Source: RGIG3528 sp045629005
GTDB taxonomy: Bacteria > Bacillota > Clostridia > Lachnospirales > Lachnospiraceae
Reading direction: 5' to 3'
Assembly (NCBI GenBank): GCA_045629005.1
Contig: JAZQQJ010000050.1
Span: 1 to 64,000, forward strand
Length of the DNA: 64,000 bases
The notes under the pieces were generated by a model. It made no database searches. It was not told the DNA's origin and was given only the letters and a program-made list of their open reading frames with translations. This document shows positions 35,745 to 42,882 of this stretch, piece after piece (within the stretch, counting starts at the first letter, position 1; the number at the start of each line of letters is the position of its first letter). The translations under genes and the position numbers were made by a program.

Positions 35745-36812
35745 TTAGTCAACCTTTTCAATCCAGCCGAAGTCATCAGCCTTCTTGCCCCACTGGATGC
35801 CTGTAAGTGTATCGTAAAGCATCTGTGTTGTTTCACCGATCTTGAAGTTGTTGATTTCGTACTTCTCACCCTTGTAGGAAAGTTCACCGATGGGAGATAC
35901 AACTGCTGCAGTACCTGTGCCCCATGCTTCCTCAAGTCTGCCCTCTTTAAGGGCTGTGAAGAGCTCGTCAGCGGAGATTCTTCTCTCTTCTACCTTGAAG
36001 CCCTTAGCCTTACAAAGCTCGATGCAGGACTTTCTTGTAATGCCGGGAAGAACTGAGCCGAGAAGCTGAGGTGTAACGATAACGCCGTCAATCTTGAACA
36101 TAACGTTCATGGCACCAACTTCTTCAATGTACTTCTGCTCAACGCCGTCAAGCCAGAGAACCTGTGAATAGCCCTTCTGCTCAGCCTTGTGGCCTGCTCT
36201 GTAGCTTGCTGCATAGTTACCGCCGCACTTAGCATAGCCTGTACCGCCACGAACGGCACGAACATCTTCTGTTTCGATCATAATCTTTACAGGATTGATG
36301 CCTTCTGCATAGTAGCTTCCGGAAGGGGAGCAGATGATGCAGAATGTGCACTGATGAACAGTGTGAACGCCAAGCTTCGGATCTGTTCCGATAAGGAACG
36401 GACGGAGGTAAAGGGATGTGCCCTCTGAATGAGGAACCCAGTCCTTTTCAACTTCAACGATTTTCTTAATGCACTCAAGCATTTCATCCTCGGGCATTTC
36501 AGGCATGCAGAGACGCTCAGCGGAATTGTTCATTCTTCTTACGTTCTCGATGGGACGGAAAAGCTGAACCTTGCCTTCTGCTGTTCTGTAAGCCTTAAGG
36601 CCTTCGAAAATTTCTGCGCCGTAGTGGAAAACTGCTGCTGCAGGCGAAAGTGAGAAGTTCTCGAAAGGTACGATTTCAGCGTCCTCCCAGCCATTCTCCA
36701 TTGTCCACTTACGAATAAGCATATGATCTGAAAAGATTGCACCGAAACCAAGCTTTGACTCGTCTGTAGGCTTAGCCTTCGGAGCATTTGTAAGCTTAAG
36801 ATTAATCTTCAT
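35745..36812 (-). CDS. ilvE: branched-chain amino acid aminotransferase
   Basis: A 355-residue fold-IV PLP enzyme that interconverts leucine, isoleucine and valine with their 2-oxo acids. The PLP-binding Lys is in GYAKCGGNYAASYRAGH near residue 195. Further family blocks are FEGLKAYRTAEGKVQLFRP near residue 70 and the ending LYDTLTGIQWGKK. Length is typical. Preceded by AAGGAA. It follows the oxidoreductase genes, so 2-oxo acids made by reductive carboxylation could be aminated to amino acids here. Confidence 0.94.
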   Translation of the reverse strand: MKINLKLTNAPKAKPTDESKLGFGAIFSDHMLIRKWTMENGWEDAEIVPFENFSLSPAAAVFHYGAEIFEGLKAYRTAEGKVQLFRPIENVRRMNNSAERLCMPEMPEDEMLECIKKIVEVEKDWVPHSEGTSLYLRPFLIGTDPKLGVHTVHQCTFCIICSPSGSYYAEGINPVKIMIETEDVRAVRGGTGYAKCGGNYAASYRAGHKAEQKGYSQVLWLDGVEQKYIEEVGAMNVMFKIDGVIVTPQLLGSVLPGITRKSCIELCKAKGFKVEERRISADELFTALKEGRLEEAWGTGTAAVVSPIGELSYKGEKYEINNFKIGETTQMLYDTLTGIQWGKKADDFGWIEKVD

Positions 36813-36836
36813 AATTCCTTCTTTCTCCCTTATGGG

Positions 36837-37370
36837 TTAAAACTCGTAACCAACTTCAAGAGCCTTTTTGTTGAACTCAAGGAGATCCTGATGACGTGCG
36901 GAAACAATCTTTCCGAGCACCTTCTCGGTGTTTTCGAGTGAGAACTCCGGAACCTCCTTAATGAGCTTTCCGGTAATAATCATATTTGCGAGTGTGTCAA
37001 GATTTTTGTCGCTTGCTGTCTGTGTTGCAGGTACATAATATACATCAACATCTGTTCTTGCGACCTTACGTCCTATAAGTGTAGAATCTACAAAAATCTT
37101 GCCTCCGGGCACTACAGCGTCTTCATACTTGTCAAGTGAAGGAAGATTCATAGCTACCAAAACGTCCGGCTTGTCAACGATGGGAGAACCAATGGGTTCA
37201 TCGGAAATGATAACGTTACAGTTAGCCGTACCGCCTCTCATTTCAGGGCCGTAGGAAGGAAGCCATGAAACCTGCTTGTCTTCGATGAGTCCTTTGTATG
37301 CCATGAATTTACCTGCGAAAAGGATACCCTGTCCGCCGAAGCCTGCGAAAAGAATTCTTGTTGTTGCCAT
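36837..37370 (-). CDS. 2-oxoacid:ferredoxin oxidoreductase, gamma subunit
   Basis: A 177-residue subunit with the conserved start FAGFGGQGILFAGKF and a central PSYGPEMRGGTANC block. In the four-subunit branched-chain enzyme it forms part of the CoA/TPP complex. The gene overlaps its upstream neighbour by one base (TAATG). Together with the alpha, beta and ferredoxin subunits it completes a cytoplasmic complex that links acyl-CoA, CO2 and reduced ferredoxin to a 2-oxo acid, in either direction. Confidence 0.9.
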   Translation of the reverse strand: MATTRILFAGFGGQGILFAGKFMAYKGLIEDKQVSWLPSYGPEMRGGTANCNVIISDEPIGSPIVDKPDVLVAMNLPSLDKYEDAVVPGGKIFVDSTLIGRKVARTDVDVYYVPATQTASDKNLDTLANMIITGKLIKEVPEFSLENTEKVLGKIVSARHQDLLEFNKKALEVGYEF

Positions 37371-38122
37371 TAGTTTTCTCCTCCTTCCGCATAGATGTCC
37401 TTGTATACTCCGAGAGGATAATAAGGAATCATATCTGACTGTACGAACTCAAGTGCCTTTTCAGGGCTCTTGCCCCAGTTTGTAGGACATGAAGAAAGTA
37501 CTTCGATGAGTGAGAAGCCCTTCTTGTCAATCTGATTCTGGAAAGCCTTCTTGATGGCTGCCTTTGCCTTGCGGACATTTCCGACATTGTTTACTGCAAC
37601 TCTTTCAAGATATGCAGCGCCGTCAACCTGTGAAAGCATTTCAACCATCTTCATAGGATAACCTACGGTGTTTACGTCACGTCCGTAAGGAGAAGTCTGT
37701 GTAACCATTCCGGGAAGTGTTGTGGGAGCCATCTGGCCGCCTGTCATGCCGTAGATTGCGTTGTTTACGAAAATAACTGTGATGTTCTCACGTCTTGCAG
37801 CTGCATGAACGATTTCAGCTGTACCGATGGAAGCAAGGTCACCATCGCCCTGATATGTGAAAACAATCTTTGATGCATCTGAGCGCTTAACGCCTGTAGC
37901 AACAGCCGGAGCACGTCCGTGAGCTGCCTGTACACAGTCAACATCAAAATAGTCATATGCCATAACGGAGCAGCCAACTGAAGCAACACAGATTGTCTGT
38001 CCCTGAATGCCGAGTTCATCGATTGCTTCTGCTACAAGACGGTGAATGATACCGTGTGTGCAGCCGGGGCAGTAATGAAGCGGTGCATCTGTTAAGCTCT
38101 TCGGTTTATGAAATTCTGCCAT
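37370..38122 (-). CDS. 2-oxoacid:ferredoxin oxidoreductase, thiamine pyrophosphate (beta) subunit
   Basis: A 250-residue TPP-binding subunit. The early Cys motif HYCPGCTHG and the TPP/Mg motif (GDGDLASIGTAE ... NNAIYGMTGGQ) near residues 95-130 are intact. It binds the cofactor that makes the acyl carbanion. Spacing to both neighbours is one-base overlap, so the subunits are made in fixed order. The nearest family is the 2-oxoisovalerate/2-oxoglutarate oxidoreductase group, and the operon context favours branched-chain substrates. Confidence 0.91.
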   Translation of the reverse strand: MAEFHKPKSLTDAPLHYCPGCTHGIIHRLVAEAIDELGIQGQTICVASVGCSVMAYDYFDVDCVQAAHGRAPAVATGVKRSDASKIVFTYQGDGDLASIGTAEIVHAAARRENITVIFVNNAIYGMTGGQMAPTTLPGMVTQTSPYGRDVNTVGYPMKMVEMLSQVDGAAYLERVAVNNVGNVRKAKAAIKKAFQNQIDKKGFSLIEVLSSCPTNWGKSPEKALEFVQSDMIPYYPLGVYKDIYAEGGEN

Positions 38123-39186
38123 TACTGTGCACCTCCTTTATCAGCCTTTTCAATGGAAGCAAGAACCTCTTCGGGTGAAGGGATCATGCCGCCTGTACGA
38201 TTGCAGAGATATACGGGCTTCTTGCAACGGATAGCAAGCTCAACGTCCTCAATCATCTGACCCATGCTCATCTCAACGGAGATGAATGCCTTACACTTGT
38301 CTGCTGCAGCAAGAAGAGGCTTCTTGGGGAACGGCCAAAGTGTGATGGGACGGATGAGACCTGCCTTAATGCCCTTTGCACGTGCAGCAACGATAGCATT
38401 CTTTGCAACACGGGCTGTAATGCCGAATGCAACGAGGCAGATGTCTGCGTCGTCCATCATGTACTCTTCGTACATAACTTCGTTTTCTTCTATTGTTTTA
38501 TACTTCTCGTAACGCTCGAAGTTCTTCTGCTCAAGAAGTTCAGGCTTAAGGTAGAGTGAGTTAACAATGTTTCTTTCTCTCTTGCACTCTGTACCTGTAA
38601 GTGCCCAAGGCTTTTCAACCTCTTCGATTTCGATGTCATCGATGGAAACAGGCTCCATCATCTGGCCCATTGTACCATCTGCAAGAATCATTGCAACCAT
38701 GCGGTACTTGTCGGCAAGGTTAAAGCCCTTAACCGTAAGTGCAGCCATTTCCTGAACAGATGCGGGAGCAAGAACAAGATTGTGGTAGTCACCATGTCCG
38801 CCACCCTTACAAGCCTGGAAGTAATCGCTCTGTGAGGGCTGAATGCCGCCGAGACCCGGGCCGCCACGCTGTACGTTAACAACGAGTGCAGGAAGGTCAC
38901 AGCCTGCAAGATAGGAGATACCTTCGCTCTTAAGGGAGATTCCCGGTGATGAAGAAGAGGTCATTACTCTCTTACCCGTGGAAGAAACTCCGATTACCAT
39001 GTTGATGGCTGCGATTTCACTCTCAGCCTGTAAAAATGTTCCACCGATCTTAGGCATACGCTTTGACATGTATGCTGCAACTTCTGTCTGAGGTGTGATC
39101 GGATAGCCGAAAAAATGACGGCAGCCGGCCTTGATTGCAGCTTCTGCAATAGCCTCATTGCCCTTCATTAAAACTTTCTCTGACAT
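38122..39186 (-). CDS. vorB: 3-methyl-2-oxobutanoate:ferredoxin oxidoreductase, alpha subunit (VorB type)
   Basis: About 354 residues, matching what I recall of the VorB family, with the start KVLMKGNEAIAEAAIKAGC, GYPITPQTEV near residue 28 and TSSSSPGISLKSEG near 80. RGGPGLGGIQPSQSDYFQA follows near 110. It binds the 2-oxo acid/pyrimidine side of the complex. I set the start at ATG 39186 after AAAGGAG; the open frame back to 39228 would enter the ferredoxin gene. In rumen and gut anaerobes this enzyme can run in reverse, carboxylating isobutyryl-CoA to make valine precursors. Confidence 0.92.
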   Translation of the reverse strand: MSEKVLMKGNEAIAEAAIKAGCRHFFGYPITPQTEVAAYMSKRMPKIGGTFLQAESEIAAINMVIGVSSTGKRVMTSSSSPGISLKSEGISYLAGCDLPALVVNVQRGGPGLGGIQPSQSDYFQACKGGGHGDYHNLVLAPASVQEMAALTVKGFNLADKYRMVAMILADGTMGQMMEPVSIDDIEIEEVEKPWALTGTECKRERNIVNSLYLKPELLEQKNFERYEKYKTIEENEVMYEEYMMDDADICLVAFGITARVAKNAIVAARAKGIKAGLIRPITLWPFPKKPLLAAADKCKAFISVEMSMGQMIEDVELAIRCKKPVYLCNRTGGMIPSPEEVLASIEKADKGGAQ

Positions 39187-39203
39187 ATGATATCTCCTTT
39201 CAC

Positions 39204-39410
39204 TTATTTTTCGATAGTAATTACACAATCAGGACACATAATCGCGCAGGATGCACAGCCGACGCATGCGTCACTGTCTGTACACTTTGCAGGGTGATGT
39301 CCCTTTGCGTTTATAACTGTTTCATCAAGTACCACAAGCTTCTTGGGGCACGCTGCCACGCAGAGTCCGCAACCCTTGCAGACATCTGTTTTAAATGAAA
39401 TCTTAGCCAT
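39204..39410 (-). CDS. 2-oxoacid oxidoreductase ferredoxin (delta) subunit
   Basis: About 68 residues with two [4Fe-4S] motifs, CKGCGLCVAACP and CVGCASCAIMCP. It passes electrons between the TPP subunit and ferredoxin. The start is ATG 39410 (MAKISFK) after a GGAGGA site; an open frame reaches 39437 but has no support. It lies first in the four-subunit block. Confidence 0.92.
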   Translation of the reverse strand: MAKISFKTDVCKGCGLCVAACPKKLVVLDETVINAKGHHPAKCTDSDACVGCASCAIMCPDCVITIEK

Positions 39411-39440
39411 ATCTTGTCCTCCTTTATTTATCAGCAATAA

Positions 39441-40118
39441 TTATACAATTTTATCCTGAAGATGTATCTCCACGAGGTTATCAATCCGTCCGAAAACTTC
39501 TTTATAGATGTTACCTGTAACCGTCGTGAATCTTATCGGAATGCCTGCAAGCTTGGATATTTCTTCGGCATAGGAAATGCTTCCGAGCACGTCCTCCGCC
39601 GTTGTTTCCTCACCAAGATTGGAATCATTGACAATACCCGTGAACTGCATGTTGGCGGCAGTCTCGATTTCTCTCATAATCTCAATCGCAAGCTCCGGAG
39701 TCCTTGCAAGAGGCCTGAACTTGTTGATTACGAGAAGGAGTTCGTAATTGTTTTCCTGTTTTATTGCGTCGGAATATCTTCCAAGGGCTGTTGCTCCTCT
39801 GTCGTCTCCACCGATATCAAAGACTGCGTAACGGTCCTTAACATCAACAAGTGAGTAAATCTCACCGGGGAGTGCAGGAAGGTCGACGTTTGAGCCGGCG
39901 TATTCGGAAGAAATAAGTGTTATGCCGTTTTCTTCCAGCTCCTTTGCCGAATCCTTCGTCCTGAAATAAGGATTAACGATGTCCAGGTCGGCAATGGCAA
40001 CATCCTTTCCTGCCTTCTTAAGGAGTAATGCATAATTCACGGCTACGTTCGTTTTTCCGCTGCCGTAGTGCCCTGCGAAGAGTGTCACGCGCTTGGCTTT
40101 GTTCAAAATCTCTTCCAT
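39441..40118 (-). CDS. P-loop ATPase of the MinD/CobQ type, linked to the oxidoreductase operon
   Basis: About 225 residues. A deviant Walker A motif (FAGHYGSGKTNVAVNYA) lies near residue 15, followed by a Walker A'-like acidic stretch IADLDIVNPYFRT and Walker B-like YAVFDIGGDDRG. This is a SIMIBI-class P-loop protein of about the size of CobQ/MinD-like maturation factors. It could load a cofactor or cluster into the neighbouring oxidoreductase; the sequence does not prove it. The ATG at 40118 has AAGGTG seven bases upstream and is preferred to a GTG nine bases earlier. A promoter lies just upstream. Confidence 0.82.
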   Translation of the reverse strand: MEEILNKAKRVTLFAGHYGSGKTNVAVNYALLLKKAGKDVAIADLDIVNPYFRTKDSAKELEENGITLISSEYAGSNVDLPALPGEIYSLVDVKDRYAVFDIGGDDRGATALGRYSDAIKQENNYELLLVINKFRPLARTPELAIEIMREIETAANMQFTGIVNDSNLGEETTAEDVLGSISYAEEISKLAGIPIRFTTVTGNIYKEVFGRIDNLVEIHLQDKIV

Positions 40119-40144
40119 AATATGCACCTTAAAAATATCTACTA

Positions 40145-40173
40145 ACTATACTCCACTATGTATAAAAAATCAA
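40145..40173 (-). promoter_or_regulatory. sigma-A promoter for the ATPase/oxidoreductase/ilvE operon
   Basis: On the minus strand, TTGATT (40173-40168), a 17-base spacer and TATAGT (40150-40145), about 27 bases before the ATPase start. This gives the oxidoreductase genes an internal start that does not pass through the T-box. A GTAAAGTA-containing motif lies just upstream (around 40186-40201). Confidence 0.7.
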
Positions 40174-40242
40174 TCACTTTTTTAACGTAGTAAAGTATTA
40201 CATTGTTAAAATTATCTTATGTTCGCTATAAGTAAAAGGATA

Positions 40243-42504
40243 TTAAAGTTCTTTTCTTATAATCTTTCCACTTACAGTCTTAGGCAGTTCTTTACGGAAT
40301 TCAACGATTCTCGGGTACTTATAAGGAGCTGTCTTTTCCTTGACGTAGTCCTGAATTTGCTTCTTCAGTTCCTCGGTTCCCTCAGTACCGTTTACAAGCA
40401 CAATACATGCCTTTACCACCTGACCTCTTACAGGGTCAGGTGCGGCTGCCACGCCGCATTCAAGTACGTAAGGAAGTTCCATGATGACATTTTCAATTTC
40501 AAACGGTCCGATGCGGTAACCGGAAGACTTGATGACATCATCGATACGTGAAACGTACCACAGGAAGCCGTCTTCATCACGGTATGCGATATCGCCTGTG
40601 TGGTAGAAACCATCATGCCATGCTTCATTTGTTCTTTCGGTATCTCTGTAGTATTCGAGGAGCAGTCCGCAAGGATTGCCGTCTCTTGTATCGATACAGA
40701 TTTCTCCGTTTTCTCCGACACCGACAGGATTGCCGTCAGTGTCAAGAAGCACAATCTTGTACGCAGGACTGGGCTTGCCCATTGAACCGGGCTTCGGAGT
40801 CATTCCGACAAGGTTACCTATTGTAAGTGTTGTTTCTGTCTGACCGAAGCCTTCCATAATCTCAAGCCCTGTTGCAGCCTTGAACTGGTAGAACACTTCG
40901 GGGTTCAATGCCTCGCCTGCCGTTGTGGCATGTTCAATGCATGAAAGATCGTATTTTGAAAGGTCCTCTTTTATGAACATTCTGTACATTGTAGGCGGTG
41001 CGCAGAATGTTGTAATCTTGTACTTTCCGAACAGTGAAAGGATGTCATCAGCATGGAATCTTTCGAAGTCATAAACGAATATTGCGGCTTCGTTAAGCCA
41101 CTGGCCGAAAAGCTTGCCCCAAAGTGACTTGCCCCAGCCTGTATCGGATATTGTAAAGTGAAGTCCGTTTGTACGTACGCAGTGCCAGTATTTTGCGGTA
41201 ATAAAGTGGCCAAGCGCATACTTGCAGCTGTGGAGTACCATCTTGGGATATCCATTCGTGCCTGAGGAGAAAAGCATAATCATCGGGTCATCACCGCATG
41301 CCGAATCGGATGTTCTTAAGTATCTTCTTGAATAGAATACATACTCATCATCGAAGTTTCTCCAGCCGGGCTTATGACCACCGACAAGAATCTTGTGCTC
41401 AAGGCAAGGACATTCCTTAGCTGCCTCGTCCACAGCATCACTTGTTCCGTCAGAGAATGTACATACAATAGCTTTAACTTCCGCGGAATTAAAGCGGTAT
41501 ACAAAGTCATGTGCTTTAAGCTGGTTTGTTGCCGGAACAGCAATTGCTCCGATTTTATTAAGTCCGAGGAACGCAATCCAGAATTCAAGGTGGCGCTTAA
41601 GTACAAGCATTACCCTGTCGCCCTTCTTAATTCCAAGCGATGTGAAATAGTTTGCGGCCTGGTTTGAAAGCTGCTTGAATTCTTTGAAGGTAAGCTTTCT
41701 TTCGTTCTTATCTTTATCAAGATGAATCATCGCAAGCTTATCAGGCTTTCTTTCTGCGATTTCATCGATTATGTCAAATGCAAAATTGAAGCGGTCTTCA
41801 TTCTTAAACTTAATGCTGTTGAAGCTTCCGTCTTCATTATCAACGCTCTCGATGAAGTTCTCGTAAACGAGACCCTTCGTCTGCTTTGCACGCTTTAAGG
41901 CTTCCTGTTTGAATACGACTTCCTCTTCGTCGGAGTTCATAATCATTGCTATGAACTTACAAGCCTTTCCTCCGACTGCAATCATGCCGTGCGGCTTATT
42001 GGATGCGTAGTAAATGGAGTCGCCTTCATTAAGGATTTCAACGTGTTCTCCGACCTGGACCTTTAATGAGCCTTCTACAATGTAGTCGAACTCCTGACCG
42101 GCATGCATTGTGCAATGTATGGGCATATTCTGGAGTTCTTCTCTGTAATCGTATGTAACGAAGTATGGCTCGGAAAGCTTCTTCTTAAAGTAAGGAGCAA
42201 GGTTCTGGATGAGTTCACCGTCTTCTTCCGCGGTTGTGAGGCCCATGCCTTTACGTACAACGTTGTACGAAGAAAGACGGGCACTCTGACCTTCGAGAAG
42301 CTCGGTAATTTCCAATCCGAACGCCAATGCACACTTATGGACAAATGTGAAAGGAAGATCTACGCTACCGGTCATGTACTCTTCATACTGTGCCTCGGAA
42401 AGTTCAACCTTTTCGGCCATTTCCTTATCGGAGTAGCCTTTGATTTCCTGCATGTCCCGTATTCTGATTACAACATCCGCAAGCTGCTTGTTTGTATCCA
42501 CCAT
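40243..42504 (-). CDS. XRE-cupin regulator fused to an acyl-CoA synthetase
   Basis: A 753-residue single chain. Residues about 8-70 form an XRE helix-turn-helix (KGYSDKEMAEKVELSEAQYEEYM). Residues about 115-185 form a cupin sensor (HAGQEFDYIVEGSLKVQVGE, GDSIYYASNKPHG). Residues about 215-753 are a full AMP-forming acyl-CoA synthetase with LFSSGTNGYPKMVLHS near 415, GFGQTETTLTIGN near 545, YRIGPFEIENVI near 665 and the catalytic Lys in KTVSGKIIRKEL at the end. The split equivalent (35082-35645 plus 33391-35064) lies in the same gene block. A T-box leader precedes it. It could bind DNA while sensing its own substrate or product; that is inference. Confidence 0.93.
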   Translation of the reverse strand: MVDTNKQLADVVIRIRDMQEIKGYSDKEMAEKVELSEAQYEEYMTGSVDLPFTFVHKCALAFGLEITELLEGQSARLSSYNVVRKGMGLTTAEEDGELIQNLAPYFKKKLSEPYFVTYDYREELQNMPIHCTMHAGQEFDYIVEGSLKVQVGEHVEILNEGDSIYYASNKPHGMIAVGGKACKFIAMIMNSDEEEVVFKQEALKRAKQTKGLVYENFIESVDNEDGSFNSIKFKNEDRFNFAFDIIDEIAERKPDKLAMIHLDKDKNERKLTFKEFKQLSNQAANYFTSLGIKKGDRVMLVLKRHLEFWIAFLGLNKIGAIAVPATNQLKAHDFVYRFNSAEVKAIVCTFSDGTSDAVDEAAKECPCLEHKILVGGHKPGWRNFDDEYVFYSRRYLRTSDSACGDDPMIMLFSSGTNGYPKMVLHSCKYALGHFITAKYWHCVRTNGLHFTISDTGWGKSLWGKLFGQWLNEAAIFVYDFERFHADDILSLFGKYKITTFCAPPTMYRMFIKEDLSKYDLSCIEHATTAGEALNPEVFYQFKAATGLEIMEGFGQTETTLTIGNLVGMTPKPGSMGKPSPAYKIVLLDTDGNPVGVGENGEICIDTRDGNPCGLLLEYYRDTERTNEAWHDGFYHTGDIAYRDEDGFLWYVSRIDDVIKSSGYRIGPFEIENVIMELPYVLECGVAAAPDPVRGQVVKACIVLVNGTEGTEELKKQIQDYVKEKTAPYKYPRIVEFRKELPKTVSGKIIRKEL

Positions 42505-42525
42505 GTCGGTTCTCCTTTTTTATTA

Positions 42526-42567
42526 TAAAAAGAAAGTCTCAAGACTATATTTCTATAGTCTTGAGAC
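42526..42567 (-). terminator. T-box attenuator terminator
   Basis: On the minus strand, GTCTCAAGACTATA and TATAGTCTTGAGAC pair fully around a GAAA loop and are followed by TTTCTTTTT. Its 5' strand (CTCAA) can pair instead with TTGAG before the T-box core, which would form the antiterminator. Confidence 0.9.
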
Positions 42568-42798
42568 GAATAATTTTATCCGCGGTACCACTCAATTTCC
42601 CTTTCGGGCCCTTTAAGGTCTTACAACCTCTTTGCACTAACGTAGCTCTCACGTAGGACATTACTTTTGGTTCACATCCTCAGCTCGGAAGGGATAAGAC
42701 ACTTAACTTTCATACGTGCTCACACCTGCCGCACGCTCTCTGAAATGAAACTTTTAAGCTCCGTCTTCGTCACAGCCTTTACAGTTCTTATTTAATTG
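42536..42798 (-). promoter_or_regulatory. T-box riboswitch leader
   Basis: The minus-strand leader has the T-box core GAGTGGTACCGCGG (42592-42579), a Stem I region with the AGAGAG motif and an apical CGTGC/GCACG stem, and a terminator that can be replaced by a TTGAG/CTCAA antiterminator. T-boxes sense uncharged tRNA and let transcription continue. The specifier codon cannot be fixed by eye; GTC (Val), ATC (Ile) or TTA (Leu) all occur in the likely specifier stretch TGTCTTATCCC. All three are branched-chain codons and fit the operon. Confidence 0.9.
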
Positions 42799-42804
42799 TC
42801 CGTT

Positions 42805-42833
42805 ACTTTACCACTTTATCGCGGTGTTGTCAA
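42805..42833 (-). promoter_or_regulatory. sigma-A promoter for the T-box operon
   Basis: On the minus strand, a perfect TTGACA (42833-42828), a 17-base spacer and TAAAGT (42810-42805). The -10 lies in GTGGTAAAGTAAC, a possible operator. Confidence 0.75.
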
Positions 42834-42882
42834 CAACCAAAAGGTAAAACTTTTGAAAGGTATTGCGCTCAATTTCTGCGTT

